From the NCBI GenBank assembly GCA_044375555.1, contig JBILML010000013.1, positions 5,581 through 69,580 on the forward strand: a stretch of 64,000 bases of DNA, in the 5' to 3' direction. The notes below the pieces were generated by a model. That model was not told the origin of the DNA. It saw only the letters and a list, made by a program, of their open reading frames with translations, and made no database searches. Below are positions 1 through 7,990 of the stretch, in pieces (the stretch's first letter is position 1; each line of letters opens with the position of its first letter). Position numbers and translations under genes: made by a program. Source of the stretch: UBA967 sp044375555 (lineage in GTDB: Bacteria; Verrucomicrobiota; Verrucomicrobiia; Chthoniobacterales; Terrimicrobiaceae).

Positions 1-309
1 CGCTGGATCGCAGAAGTCGAATCCATGGGAGCGAAATCGATCATCTGTCTTTTGAATGAGCAACATTTGAAGCTATATGGGGGGCTGCCAGCCGGATTGC
101 TGCAGGCTTACCGGGACGCAGGTTTCGAAGTCGCGCATGTGCCTGTGGTGGATCACCAGAGACCGCCGCTATCGGATAGCGAACTGAAGTCCGTGGAGCA
201 ATATTTCAATGAACTCCCCAAACCGGTTCTCATCCATTGCAGCGCCGGCGTCGATCGAACCGGCGCCGCAGTCCGCCATTTAAAAAACTCTTCCCTCCGA
301 CAGCGCTAA
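1..309 (+). CDS. Tyrosine/dual-specificity phosphatase-like protein, 5' partial, C-terminus apparently lost
   Basis: The frame is open from the left edge, so the true start lies outside the window. The P-loop signature HCSAGVDRTG is present, with the nucleophilic Cys codon at 238-240 and the phosphate-binding Arg codon at 256-258; this is the CX5R motif of cysteine-dependent protein phosphatases. In the family the signature is followed by further helices. Here the protein stops about 16 residues later in a lysine/arginine-rich tail that resembles no phosphatase, and it overlaps the end of a toxin gene on the other strand. I infer that the 3' part of the gene was removed by a rearrangement near 275-310. 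Fold assignment is good; an active product is doubtful. Confidence 0.7.
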   Translation, partial: RWIAEVESMGAKSIICLLNEQHLKLYGGLPAGLLQAYRDAGFEVAHVPVVDHQRPPLSDSELKSVEQYFNELPKPVLIHCSAGVDRTGAAVRHLKNSSLRQR

Positions 310-615
310 GTGACGCCTTGCAAATAGCCCAAAGACAGCGGGGGCATGTTGATGCTTAAGCTCTTTAAGAACTCTTTCCCCAGCATCCAAGGCTCCCGTT
401 TCCTCAAGATTGGACGACGCGTCCGGAACGACTGAGATCCAATCGGGCATCTCCAGAAGCAGAAGCCTCAAAGCTTCAGGAGCACTCGACTGGCTAGCTT
501 CTTTACGGATTGTTTCCGTGATGGTCACTTGGCCATAAAGCCTGCGGAGCAAATCCAGTTCACCGATCTCGGACAGACAGGAGAGCACGGAGTTGTCACT
601 GACGACGACGATCAC
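280..615 (-). CDS. DUF3368-type PIN-domain toxin, probably degraded
   Basis: The N-terminus (VVVSDNSVLSCL, then the ELDLLRRLYG region) matches PIN-domain toxins of the DUF3368 type, which cleave RNA with a cluster of acidic residues. Asp7 is the first acidic ligand and the ALDAGE segment supplies a later one. At 111 residues it is clearly shorter than the roughly 150-160 usual for the family. The strand that normally carries the LIDE-type acids is missing, as if deleted between ALDAGE and the C-terminal GLFARRHLAL segment. It follows the UPF0175 gene with a 4-base overlap, the usual order antitoxin then toxin. I think it is a damaged toxin; whether it is still active cannot be seen. Confidence 0.65.
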   Translation of the reverse strand: MIVVVSDNSVLSCLSEIGELDLLRRLYGQVTITETIRKEASQSSAPEALRLLLLEMPDWISVVPDASSNLEETGALDAGERVLKELKHQHAPAVFGLFARRHLALSEGRVF

Positions 616-884
616 GGGGTGGCGTGTCGGAATTCAAACGACCGGCGGGCATCGGCTAAGATTTCCTCTGCCGATTGGTCGGGCCATACACCATGCCTGC
701 TCAGCATCGCCTGCGCCTCCCAGAGCGAACCCAATCCCAGCATTCTCCTGATCTGCTCCAGCGAGAGCACTTCTTTGGAATATGCTTCCGCCGCCAAAGC
801 CTCAAGAGCAGCGTGGCCGAGATTCTGGAATCCCGCACCCAGGTCGGCTGCCAGATCATCAGGTATGTCCACTGTCAGCGTCAT
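612..884 (-). CDS. UPF0175-family antitoxin
   Basis: A 90-residue protein starting with a beta-strand and the IPDDLAADLG segment, followed by the helix-rich SLEQIRRMLGL and ML-RHGVW segments typical of UPF0175. Members of this family are encoded just upstream of DUF3368 PIN toxins and are regarded as their DNA-binding antitoxins. Its stop overlaps the start of the toxin gene by 4 bases, so the two are translationally coupled. The reading frame is intact although the toxin seems to be truncated. Confidence 0.8.
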   Translation of the reverse strand: MTLTVDIPDDLAADLGAGFQNLGHAALEALAAEAYSKEVLSLEQIRRMLGLGSLWEAQAMLSRHGVWPDQSAEEILADARRSFEFRHATP

Positions 885-1234
885 CGCTTAGCAAAATATT
901 CCATTCCTCATCGCCCAGCAAATCCAAAAATGCCATTCACCAAGTCATAGGCGTCAGGCATGAAATTTTGACATTCAAAAGCTTTCTTATCACTTCCCTG
1001 CATTGAACAACCCAAGCGCTGTGAGCGAAGGCTCGTTCAAATCCATTCCTGTATCTTGATCGGGAGCGATGCGCTTGAATCCGGCAAGCGCAAGAATTGG
1101 GACCGTATTTTGAGGTATTGGGTTTTGCGGAGTTTCCTTAGAGTCCTCGCAGAGAGTTGCTGATGCCGACGAGGACGTCGGCGTTCCGAGCGAGAACTTT
1201 TCTCCGTGTCCCCGTGCCTCCGTGAGAGGATTGC
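885..1234. other. Non-coding stretch upstream of the UPF0175 gene, with a small perfect palindrome
   Basis: I see no supportable gene here. The part nearest 885 must hold the promoter of the UPF0175/DUF3368 operon, but no clear boxes stand out. Around 1162-1182 lies a perfect 7-bp stem (GCCGACG/CGTCGGC) with an AGGA loop. At 1213-1228 is a 16-bp string, CGTGCCTCCGTGAGAG, that recurs exactly at 40602-40617 next to another toxin-antitoxin cluster. The rest looks like decayed sequence downstream of the vsr fragment. Confidence 0.5.
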
Positions 1235-1522
1235 CCCGCAGGCGAGCGACCTCTAAGGTGATCTCCATGACACAGCGTGGATCGAGGGAGTCGAAGCGCT
1301 TGAGGGCTTCTCGGTATGGCATTCCCAGATCGTGAGGACGCGCCAAACGAGGCGGCGGAGCGCTGTGGCGTGGTGTTTGTCGCGGGCGGCATTGCCTTCA
1401 AGCTTCTTCTTCCACCAGGCGCGCTTGGTTTTTGGGATGCGGGCGGATTTGCAGTTCCGGTATAGGTGCCAAAAACAGCCGTGGACAAAAATACAGACGC
1501 CGTGACACGGGAAGAATCTCAC
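1235..1522 (-). pseudogene. vsr: vsr-like very-short-patch-repair endonuclease, truncated and frameshifted
   Basis: Reading leftward from 1522, the frame contains the hallmark segment IFVHGCFWHLYRNC, then PKTKRAWWKKKL, NAARD and WRVLTIWEC, the core of Vsr endonucleases, which nick DNA at T:G mismatches left by deamination at cytosine-methylation sites. The N-terminal part of the domain (the conserved Asp region) is missing. After WEC the sequence continues in another frame as EALKRFDSLDP and ITLEVARLRG, which looks like the normal helical C-terminus, so there is a frameshift near 1310-1340. No cytosine methyltransferase is present nearby. I regard it as a dead gene left by a lost restriction-modification locus. 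Confidence 0.75.
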
Positions 1523-1637
1523 GCCCAGGAGAACCCGCCGACATCCTGTGGGCTTATAGCAATGAGTCCATAGGTTGGGATCGTTTTCAATTCTCGGGTT
1601 TTGTTGTGGGTTTGACGCTGCTTAGATTCACAAGCGA

Positions 1638-2093
1638 ATGGCCCCAAAAACCAAAGATTGCGAGCAATGCGGTAATCCGATTCCGGTGCGGGCGTTCACC
1701 TGCAGGTTCTGCGGGATTTCCCAGTCCTTGGAAAATTTTCCAAAAACTGTCGAGAGGGTGGTCATTGCGAATCTGGAAAATGGCATGCCGACCGTGGAGC
1801 AAGCTCTGGAGCGGTTTCGCAGGCGACTGAGTGAGGCCTCGGCATCGGGGGCGAAGGTGCTGAAAGTCATCCATGGCTATGGTTCCTCTGGGAGGGGTGG
1901 GAAGATTCGCGATGCCGTGAGGAGGGAACTCGGACGCATGCTGGCGCGAGGCGAGGTGGTTACTGTTGTCGCGGGCGAGGAATACAGTTCCACGACTATT
2001 GCCGGGCGGGATTTGCTGTCGCGCTTTAAGGAACTCAAGGCCACCGAACGCCCGGATTCCTCCAATCACGGAATCACTCTGGTTGAACTGTAG
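1638..2093 (+). CDS. Zinc-ribbon protein with an Smr-type domain
   Basis: A 151-residue protein. Residues about 8-26 hold two CxxC pairs (CEQCG and CRFCG), a small zinc ribbon. Residues about 45-105 fit an Smr domain: a helix with TVEQALERFRRRL, a strand KVLKVIHGYGSSG and the helix KIRDAVRREL. The HGxG motif is the conserved loop of Smr domains, which act as nicking endonucleases or RNA cleavage modules in MutS2 and ribosome-rescue proteins. The zinc-ribbon-first arrangement suggests nucleic-acid binding. It is flanked by the vsr fragment on one side and toxin-antitoxin genes on the other. The substrate is unknown. Confidence 0.7.
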   Translation: MAPKTKDCEQCGNPIPVRAFTCRFCGISQSLENFPKTVERVVIANLENGMPTVEQALERFRRRLSEASASGAKVLKVIHGYGSSGRGGKIRDAVRRELGRMLARGEVVTVVAGEEYSSTTIAGRDLLSRFKELKATERPDSSNHGITLVEL

Positions 2094-2102
2094 GATGCCA
2101 CC

Positions 2103-2330
2103 GTGATCCGCGCCAAGTTCCTCCAGACAATATTCATCGCGAAGAGGCCTCCGAAAAACGGTTGGGGAGGGGAGTTTGCCGTCATCACGGCCTGCAATCC
2201 TCTCACGGGTGGTGATCGGGACGCCGATGCGGTGGAGACCGCCAAGCTTCGCGGTTTTCGGTTTGGCCTTGGAGGTGGCTTTGCGGATCGGAGCGGCGTC
2301 TTGTTTATTCAGTCGAAAAATGTTTTACAT
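2103..2330 (+). pseudogene. DUF3293-like fragment
   Basis: Starting from a GTG 9 bases after the Smr gene, the frame gives FAVITACNPLTGGDRDA and then AKLRG, which resembles the beginning of DUF3293 proteins (FAVITAWNP followed by a helix). Downstream the family likeness fades into a glycine-rich stretch without the usual second half, and the frame then runs as noise through the following antitoxin gene. I read it as the 5' remnant of a DUF3293 gene with a frameshift. The function of the family is unknown. Confidence 0.45.
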
Positions 2331-2358
2331 TTTGTAACTTTTAAAGGACTTGTTTTGT

Positions 2359-2589
2359 GTGAAAACAATCACGGTTCGCGAAATGAAAGCCCACTGGTCG
2401 GAAGTGGAGAAGCAGGTGGTCAATGGCGAGATCATCGAAGTGTTGAACCGCGGCAAACCCAGGGTTCGCCTCGTTCCGGCCGGGGCGCGCCAGCAAGTGG
2501 TGTGGGACGATCATTTGGCAACGGCGATTCCAAACAAGGGTCTTTCGGTCGAGGAGACGGTCGCCAAAGATCGTGGAGGCCGCTGGTGA
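2359..2589 (+). CDS. Phd/YefM-family antitoxin
   Basis: A GTG start at 2359 is chosen because AAAGGA at 2344-2349 is a well-spaced Shine-Dalgarno sequence; a TTG nine bases earlier is in frame but poorly placed. The 76-residue product begins KTITVREMKAHWSEVEKQV and continues with GEIIEVLNRGKPRVRLVP, the standard Phd/YefM fold in which the N-terminal half binds operator DNA and the C-terminal tail wraps the toxin. Its stop is one base before the toxin start. The tail carries the acidic/hydrophobic toxin-binding segment, so the pair looks functional. Confidence 0.85.
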   Translation: MKTITVREMKAHWSEVEKQVVNGEIIEVLNRGKPRVRLVPAGARQQVVWDDHLATAIPNKGLSVEETVAKDRGGRW

Positions 2590-2590
2590 C

Positions 2591-3031
2591 ATGCTCTATC
2601 TCGATACCAGCGCGCTTTTGAAACTCTACCTTCGGGAGGATGGTTCGGAATGGGTGCAGGCCCAAGTGACTGAGCAAAGCGACCCGCTACCCATTTGGGA
2701 ACTCCAAGAGGCTGAACTGACGAATGCGCTCCGATTGAAAGTGTTTTGGCGCGATATCACCGCCGCTCAATCGGAGGCTCAACTCGCCCATTTCCGCTCG
2801 CGCAAGGACAGGGGGCAGTATTTTTTTCCCCACCTCGATCGGGCAGCCCTCATGGAGAGGTTCCGCTTGCTTGCCCGCCATAGCATGAAACTCGGCACCC
2901 GCACCTTGGATGTGATGCATGTGGCCTGTGCGTGCGAAATTCACGCGGACCGTTTTGTTTCTTTCGATGAGCGCCAACTCGCCTTGGCTAAGCTCGCAGG
3001 CCTACGAGTGCTCAAGCTTGGATCGACCTGA
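2591..3031 (+). CDS. vapC: VapC-like PIN-domain toxin
   Basis: A 146-residue protein beginning MLYLDTSALLKLYLRE, the first strand and acidic residue of PIN-domain RNases. Further acids lie in the ELTNAL helix, in GTRTLDVMHVACA and in FVSFDERQLALA, completing the usual four-acid site that binds metal and cleaves RNA. The ATG at 2591 lies one base after the antitoxin stop. Length and motifs are complete, so it should be an active toxin controlled by the upstream Phd-like protein. Confidence 0.85.
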   Translation: MLYLDTSALLKLYLREDGSEWVQAQVTEQSDPLPIWELQEAELTNALRLKVFWRDITAAQSEAQLAHFRSRKDRGQYFFPHLDRAALMERFRLLARHSMKLGTRTLDVMHVACACEIHADRFVSFDERQLALAKLAGLRVLKLGST

Positions 3032-3042
3032 GCTTCGCGGAT

Positions 3043-3588
3043 TTATTCTTTCCGAATCGTCCTGAAGACCGGCTGGAGGATGGGATTCGGATGCTCTTGG
3101 ACAGCGGTTCCAACCCACTCGCCCTTCTCATTGTAAACGGGAACGACCGTGCGGATCGGCGAGCCGTAGTCGATAAAGCCTTCGAGTTCTGTTTCCTCAA
3201 AACCGGATGGGTCGATGGAAACACCGGTTCGCCGGGTCTCGAATGCACTTGGCGTTGCGGGTTGGATGATGGCGCCGCCAGTGGCTTGGGGAGTAATGCG
3301 CGGGGGATTGTATTGTGTCGGCACAGAAACCTCACGGCCCACAAACATTCGTGTGACTGGTGGTCTGGCCGGCTCCCCGAGAAAACGATGGTTTCTTCGG
3401 ATTTCCTCCTCTTCCTCGTCCGGAGTGGGTTTTGGCGTGGGCGTGGGAGTTGGGGAAACCGCGGCGAGGCTTGGCTTGTGAGTTGGGCTACTCGGGGCTT
3501 CGGGGGAGGAAAATCCAGTGGATGCTGTGAAAAAAACTCCTGCAAACACGAAGCACATGATGGCTGGGGACGACATCGGGAAAACCAT
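3043..3588 (-). CDS. Secreted proline-rich protein of unknown function
   Basis: A 181-residue protein I do not recognise. Residues about 8-27 form a hydrophobic signal-peptide-like segment. This is followed by a proline/threonine run (alternating T and P, about residues 45-60), a short Glu stretch, and a C-terminal part with RTVVPVYNEKGEWVGTAVQEH that looks like a short structured domain. An export signal followed by a Pro-rich linker suggests a periplasmic or surface protein. It is convergent with vapC, only 11 bases away. Codon use looks like the core genome. Confidence 0.6.
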   Translation of the reverse strand: MVFPMSSPAIMCFVFAGVFFTASTGFSSPEAPSSPTHKPSLAAVSPTPTPTPKPTPDEEEEEIRRNHRFLGEPARPPVTRMFVGREVSVPTQYNPPRITPQATGGAIIQPATPSAFETRRTGVSIDPSGFEETELEGFIDYGSPIRTVVPVYNEKGEWVGTAVQEHPNPILQPVFRTIRKE

Positions 3589-3852
3589 TCACAAACTTCA
3601 TGCGCTGGCGAAGAGTTTGCAACACTCGGCGCGCGGAGCGGAGTGGTAGTCTGATTCCTCGAGGAGTGTTGGTTTTTCTTTGAACGGCGGGGGATTTTTA
3701 CGGGTCTAATTGATCAGTAGTTTCCTCCACAATGGCCTCCCAAGCGTTGGAGGGGGTGACCGCTCCAAGTTTTTACCCCAACCCGAACTCATTTTCTTGA
3801 TGATTTAGATCAGCTCAAAATCTCAATTAAAAATCCACTGGAGGACATAACT

Positions 3853-6171
3853 ATGTTCACAAGCGCACTAAAAACCGTTTCTGCTACGGGTTTGGGTCTG
3901 ACGATGGCGCTTACTCCGGCGGTGGAGGTTGATCCAAGGGTTTTGGTTGTTGGAAAGTCGGGGCCGGTTGCTTCGGGATACTTTAAGCTAGGTGCCAATA
4001 AAGATCCTGCGGGTCGTGAAATTTCGGTTAATAGCCGGCATCTCATTCTTGATGGGAGACCTTGGTTTCCGGTGATCGGGGAGTTTCATTTTTCCAGGCA
4101 CCCGCAATCGGAATGGCGCGAGTCTTTGATCAAAATGCGCGATGGCGGTATCCGGGTCGTTTCCACTTATGTCTTCTGGAATCATCATGAGGAAATTGAG
4201 GGGGAGTGGGATTGGGAGGGGCGAAAAAATCTCCGCGGCTTTCTCGAGATTTGCAGGGAGTTGGGCTTGATGGCGGTTGTGCGAATCGGGCCTTGGTGCA
4301 ATGGCGAGGCGCGCTATGGAGGATTTCCGGACTGGATCGAGAAAAGCCAAAAGTGGCCTGCACCCAAGCGCTGGGGGTTGAGGCCGGAGCACCCGGAATA
4401 TCTCTCCTCGGTGCAGCGTCTCTACCATCAGATTGGACAGCAGATACAGGGTCACCTTTGGAAAGATGGCGGACCGGTAGTCGGGATCCAACTCGACAAC
4501 GAGTATTCGGGCCCTTCGAAATATCTGATGTCTCTCAAAAAACTTGCGATCGAGGCTGGCATGGATGTGCCGCTTTTTACGAAGACGGGTTGGCCTCGGA
4601 TGGTGGATCCGATGCCGGAGGGCGAGGTGATTCCTTTTTATGGGGCCTATGCGGAGGCGGCTTGGGAGGGATCGACGGAGGTTTCCGCCGACATCGCCTA
4701 CAATTACCTTTTCCGTGCTCAACGGATCGATGAATCCATCGCCAGTGATGTGAATACTGTGTCCGGCGGGGAGGATTCCGAAAGCCGGGATCGGTATCCC
4801 TTTCTGACTGCGGAGACGGGCAGTGGAATGTTCGTTTCGTATCACCGCCGGAGTCGTCTGGACCCGCGAGATTCGGCATCGCTCGCTCTTTGCCAGATCG
4901 GGAGCGGCTGTGCGGGGATCGGCTACTACATGTATCACGGCGGCGAGAATCCGGACGGCAAGCTCACGACCCTGCAAAAATCCACCATCATCGGCGATGT
5001 GTTTGATATCGCGGTCAAATCCTACGATTTCCAAGCTCCGATCGGGCAGTTTGGGCAAATTCGGCCGCACTATCATTGGCTTAGGAGGCTGAATTTATTC
5101 CTTGAGGATTTCGGCGTGGATTTGGCGCGGATGCCTGCATTCCTGCCGGCGAGCAATTCGGTAAATCCCACCAATACCTCGGACTTGCGGTGGAGTGTGC
5201 GATCGGATGGCCATGCGGGGTTCGTGTTTGTGAACAATTACCAACGCCTCCAGCCCATGCCTGAACATCGGCAGGTTCGATTCGAGGTTCGGCTTCCCAA
5301 TGGGATGCGCGCCACCTTCCCGGAATCTCCCGTCACCATCCCAGCCGATTCGTTTTTCTTCTGGCCGTTCCACTGGGATTTGAACGGCATTCGACTCCTC
5401 CATGCAACGGCACAACCGCTCCTCAAAGAAGAGGATGGTGAGGGGGGATTGACGGTGGTTTTCGCCGAAACTCCCCGGGTGACTGCGGAGTTTGTCATTG
5501 ATCCAGCGACTTTGAAAAATCCTTCGGAGACGGAGAAACCAGTCGTGATCAAGCCGAGCATCTCGCAACCCATCGAATTGATTGGGGCGGATGGACGCGT
5601 GTTGAGGATCGTCCTTTTAAGCGAAAAAGATTCGCTGTCGCTGAAACGCAAAACCAAAACCTCGAAGCTGGAGTTTGAAGAATTTCCTCGAATGAGATCC
5701 ACCCCAGTCACTCTGGAGCTCGTTGAGAACCTCGGCACGCCGCGTGATTGGCGCTCGTCGAATCCGGAATTTCAATTGCCCGTTGCGCCGGCTGATTGGG
5801 ATTTTCAAGAGGCCTCGGTGTGGCGGCTCCGCTTGCCCGAGGGCTTGGATATGAAAGGCAACCCGATCTTGCGAATTCACTACCAGGGCGATGTGGCCCG
5901 ACTCTTACTGAATGGGCGATTGATCAATGACAACTTCTACAACGGCGAGGTATTCGAGATAGGGCTTCGGAGGTTCGCCCCTGAAATCCTCACTGGCGAA
6001 CTGACTCTCCAAATCCTCCCTTTGCAGGAGGCGATGCCGGTGTATTTCGAGCCGGGGGCTAAGCCTCGATTCAACGCAGAAGGTCTCGCACTCAAAATCG
6101 AGCGTGTGGAAGTTGTGGAACGAGTGAGCGAGCAGCTTGCTAACTTGGCTGCGAAGAAAATGGCGGATTGA
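3853..6171 (+). CDS. Glycoside hydrolase family 35 beta-galactosidase-like enzyme
   Basis: A 772-residue protein. Residues about 55-340 form the GH35 catalytic barrel: LDGRPWFPVIGEFHFSR, the ARYGGFPDWI segment with Glu152, the acid/base Glu217 in IQLDNEYSG, and the candidate nucleophile Glu321 in TAETGSGM. The C-terminal part holds beta-sandwich domains. Family members remove terminal galactose from glycans. The start at 3853 is supported by GGAGG at 3840-3844. The N-terminal 25 residues are mildly hydrophobic but not a convincing signal peptide, so the location is open. The gene stands alone, with no transporter or regulator beside it. The 264 bases upstream hold no other gene. Confidence 0.85.
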   Translation: MFTSALKTVSATGLGLTMALTPAVEVDPRVLVVGKSGPVASGYFKLGANKDPAGREISVNSRHLILDGRPWFPVIGEFHFSRHPQSEWRESLIKMRDGGIRVVSTYVFWNHHEEIEGEWDWEGRKNLRGFLEICRELGLMAVVRIGPWCNGEARYGGFPDWIEKSQKWPAPKRWGLRPEHPEYLSSVQRLYHQIGQQIQGHLWKDGGPVVGIQLDNEYSGPSKYLMSLKKLAIEAGMDVPLFTKTGWPRMVDPMPEGEVIPFYGAYAEAAWEGSTEVSADIAYNYLFRAQRIDESIASDVNTVSGGEDSESRDRYPFLTAETGSGMFVSYHRRSRLDPRDSASLALCQIGSGCAGIGYYMYHGGENPDGKLTTLQKSTIIGDVFDIAVKSYDFQAPIGQFGQIRPHYHWLRRLNLFLEDFGVDLARMPAFLPASNSVNPTNTSDLRWSVRSDGHAGFVFVNNYQRLQPMPEHRQVRFEVRLPNGMRATFPESPVTIPADSFFFWPFHWDLNGIRLLHATAQPLLKEEDGEGGLTVVFAETPRVTAEFVIDPATLKNPSETEKPVVIKPSISQPIELIGADGRVLRIVLLSEKDSLSLKRKTKTSKLEFEEFPRMRSTPVTLELVENLGTPRDWRSSNPEFQLPVAPADWDFQEASVWRLRLPEGLDMKGNPILRIHYQGDVARLLLNGRLINDNFYNGEVFEIGLRRFAPEILTGELTLQILPLQEAMPVYFEPGAKPRFNAEGLALKIERVEVVERVSEQLANLAAKKMAD

Positions 6172-6317
6172 GCTCAGGAAAACTTGGATCCGAGGAAAGG
6201 GAATGTTTTCCAAAAAAGTCGGGCTCGCGCCAAGAGCGACCTGACGATCACGTTGGGTATACCAACCCGAAGAATAGTGCTGAGAATTGCCGCTAGGACG
6301 GCATGGTTTTTGAAGGG

Positions 6318-7958
6318 CTACGACTCGAGTTGGAGAGTGATCGTGGTGGTATCGCTGACTTCGGCAGGGCCGAAGTATTGGATGGCACCAGGAAAAGCGT
6401 AGGAGGTTTCCTTGGCCCAAGTGGCGCGGTGTTTTTCAAATTCGCGGAACGCGGGGCTATCGAGTTCGACGAGGGCTTTTTTAATAACGGGAACCATTTT
6501 GCCGTGGCGGCGCTCCATGTTCATCATCTGGGCCATGGGGACGCCGCCCGCTTGCCATTGCGAGGCGGGCTTGGTGAGGCCGCGGACGGAGCAGATGTAG
6601 CCGGTGAGTTTTTCCCGGATGAGAAGCGCGGCGGTGAAACCGAGCGTGTAGCAATAATCGGCGTCGAAATTCGACGGAAACGCACAGCGTCCCTCGTAGC
6701 CGAAGTAGTGGGGCAGGGGAGCGAAACTGCCTTTGTAAGTGCCGGCCGACTTGAGGTCTTTCAGGCGGGCTTCCACGAGGTCGATGAGGAGGCGCTGGGT
6801 ATCAATGCGGGCGACCTGGACATTGCCGTGCGGGTCGCGGTCGAGGATGAGTTGGTTGGCGATGTCGTCGGGGAGGGATTTGTAGAGGCTGGCTGAGGGG
6901 GCGGTGAGTTTTTCAGCGACGAAGGCGCGCTTGGCGGGGAGGTCGGCCAAGGCGTTGAAGGCATCGCCGTGGTGGGCGAGTGTTTCGTTGAGTTCGCCGA
7001 TGAGGACTCCCATTTCGGGAACGAATTCGATCAAGCCCTCGGGAATGAGGACGGTTCCGAATTTTTCGCCGTTGGCGGCGCGTTGGGCGACGGTGTTGGC
7101 GATGTCATCAACGATGTTTTTGAGGGTGAGTTGGCGCTGGGCGACTTCCTCGGAAATGAGCGTGATGTTTGGGCGAGTCTGGAGAGCGCACTCGAGACCG
7201 ATGTGCGAAGCCGAGCGGCCCATGAGCTTGATGAAGTGCCAGTATTTTCGCGCCGAGATGGCATCGCGCTGAATGTTTCCGATGAGGTCGGAGTAAACTT
7301 TGCAGGCCGTGTCGAAGCCGAAGCTCGTCTCGATGTGTTCGCCTTTGAGGTCGCCATCGATGGTCTTGGGAACGCCGACAATCGTGAGAGGGGCTTTTCG
7401 GGAGGCGGCGAATTCAGCGAGTTTGGAGGCGTTCGAATTCGAGTCATCACCGCCGATGACGACCAGCGCGGTGAGGTTTCGGGATTTGGCCGTCTCGAGG
7501 GCTTTGAGGAAATCCTGCTCGGATTCCAGCTTGGTGCGGCCGGATCCGATGATGTCGAACCCGCCGGTGTTTCGGTAATCCGCCAGAAGCTTGGCATCGA
7601 TCTCCGTGCCGTTGTTGGTGAGAAGGCCATCTGGGCCATTGCGGAATCCAATGAGGGAGCTGTCGGGGTGGATTTGCTTAATGGCATCGAAGATTCCCGC
7701 GATCACATTGTGCCCACCAGGCGCTGGACCACCCGAGAGGATCACGCCGACAACGATGGGAGCTGGGTTTGCCGCATCCGTGCCTGAGGAGAAGCTCACG
7801 GCGGGCAGGTGGAATGTGTTTGGGAAAAGACTTTGGATTTCGGTGTCTGTGTTGGAGGGGAGAGAGGTTTTGTTGGCTGTGGAGTGGACGGACAGCGAGG
7901 CGGGAAGTTTGGGTTGATAAGCAGCGCGGGCTTTGGCGAGCGAGGTTTGATGCAACAT
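6318..7958 (-). CDS. pfp: Pyrophosphate--fructose-6-phosphate 1-phosphotransferase
   Basis: A 546-residue long-form PPi-dependent phosphofructokinase, which interconverts fructose 6-phosphate and fructose 1,6-bisphosphate with pyrophosphate as phosphoryl donor. The glycine-rich GVILSGGPAPGGHN segment is near residue 70. VVIGGDDSNSNA carries the second Asp that marks PPi rather than ATP use. PKTIDGDL carries the catalytic Asp, and MGRSASH binds the sugar phosphate. The N-terminal 60 residues are the extension of the plant-like long class. The reaction is reversible, so it serves both glycolysis and gluconeogenesis. It is convergent with the GH35 gene. Confidence 0.92.
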   Translation of the reverse strand: MLHQTSLAKARAAYQPKLPASLSVHSTANKTSLPSNTDTEIQSLFPNTFHLPAVSFSSGTDAANPAPIVVGVILSGGPAPGGHNVIAGIFDAIKQIHPDSSLIGFRNGPDGLLTNNGTEIDAKLLADYRNTGGFDIIGSGRTKLESEQDFLKALETAKSRNLTALVVIGGDDSNSNASKLAEFAASRKAPLTIVGVPKTIDGDLKGEHIETSFGFDTACKVYSDLIGNIQRDAISARKYWHFIKLMGRSASHIGLECALQTRPNITLISEEVAQRQLTLKNIVDDIANTVAQRAANGEKFGTVLIPEGLIEFVPEMGVLIGELNETLAHHGDAFNALADLPAKRAFVAEKLTAPSASLYKSLPDDIANQLILDRDPHGNVQVARIDTQRLLIDLVEARLKDLKSAGTYKGSFAPLPHYFGYEGRCAFPSNFDADYCYTLGFTAALLIREKLTGYICSVRGLTKPASQWQAGGVPMAQMMNMERRHGKMVPVIKKALVELDSPAFREFEKHRATWAKETSYAFPGAIQYFGPAEVSDTTTITLQLES

Positions 7959-7990
7959 GGTTGGGATGGGTTGGTTGATTTTTTAGGAAA

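Noticed and set aside
6252..6266. Palindrome GTTGGGTATACCAAC between the GH35 and pfp genes as a terminator
   Set aside because: The stem is only five base pairs and no T-run follows on either strand.
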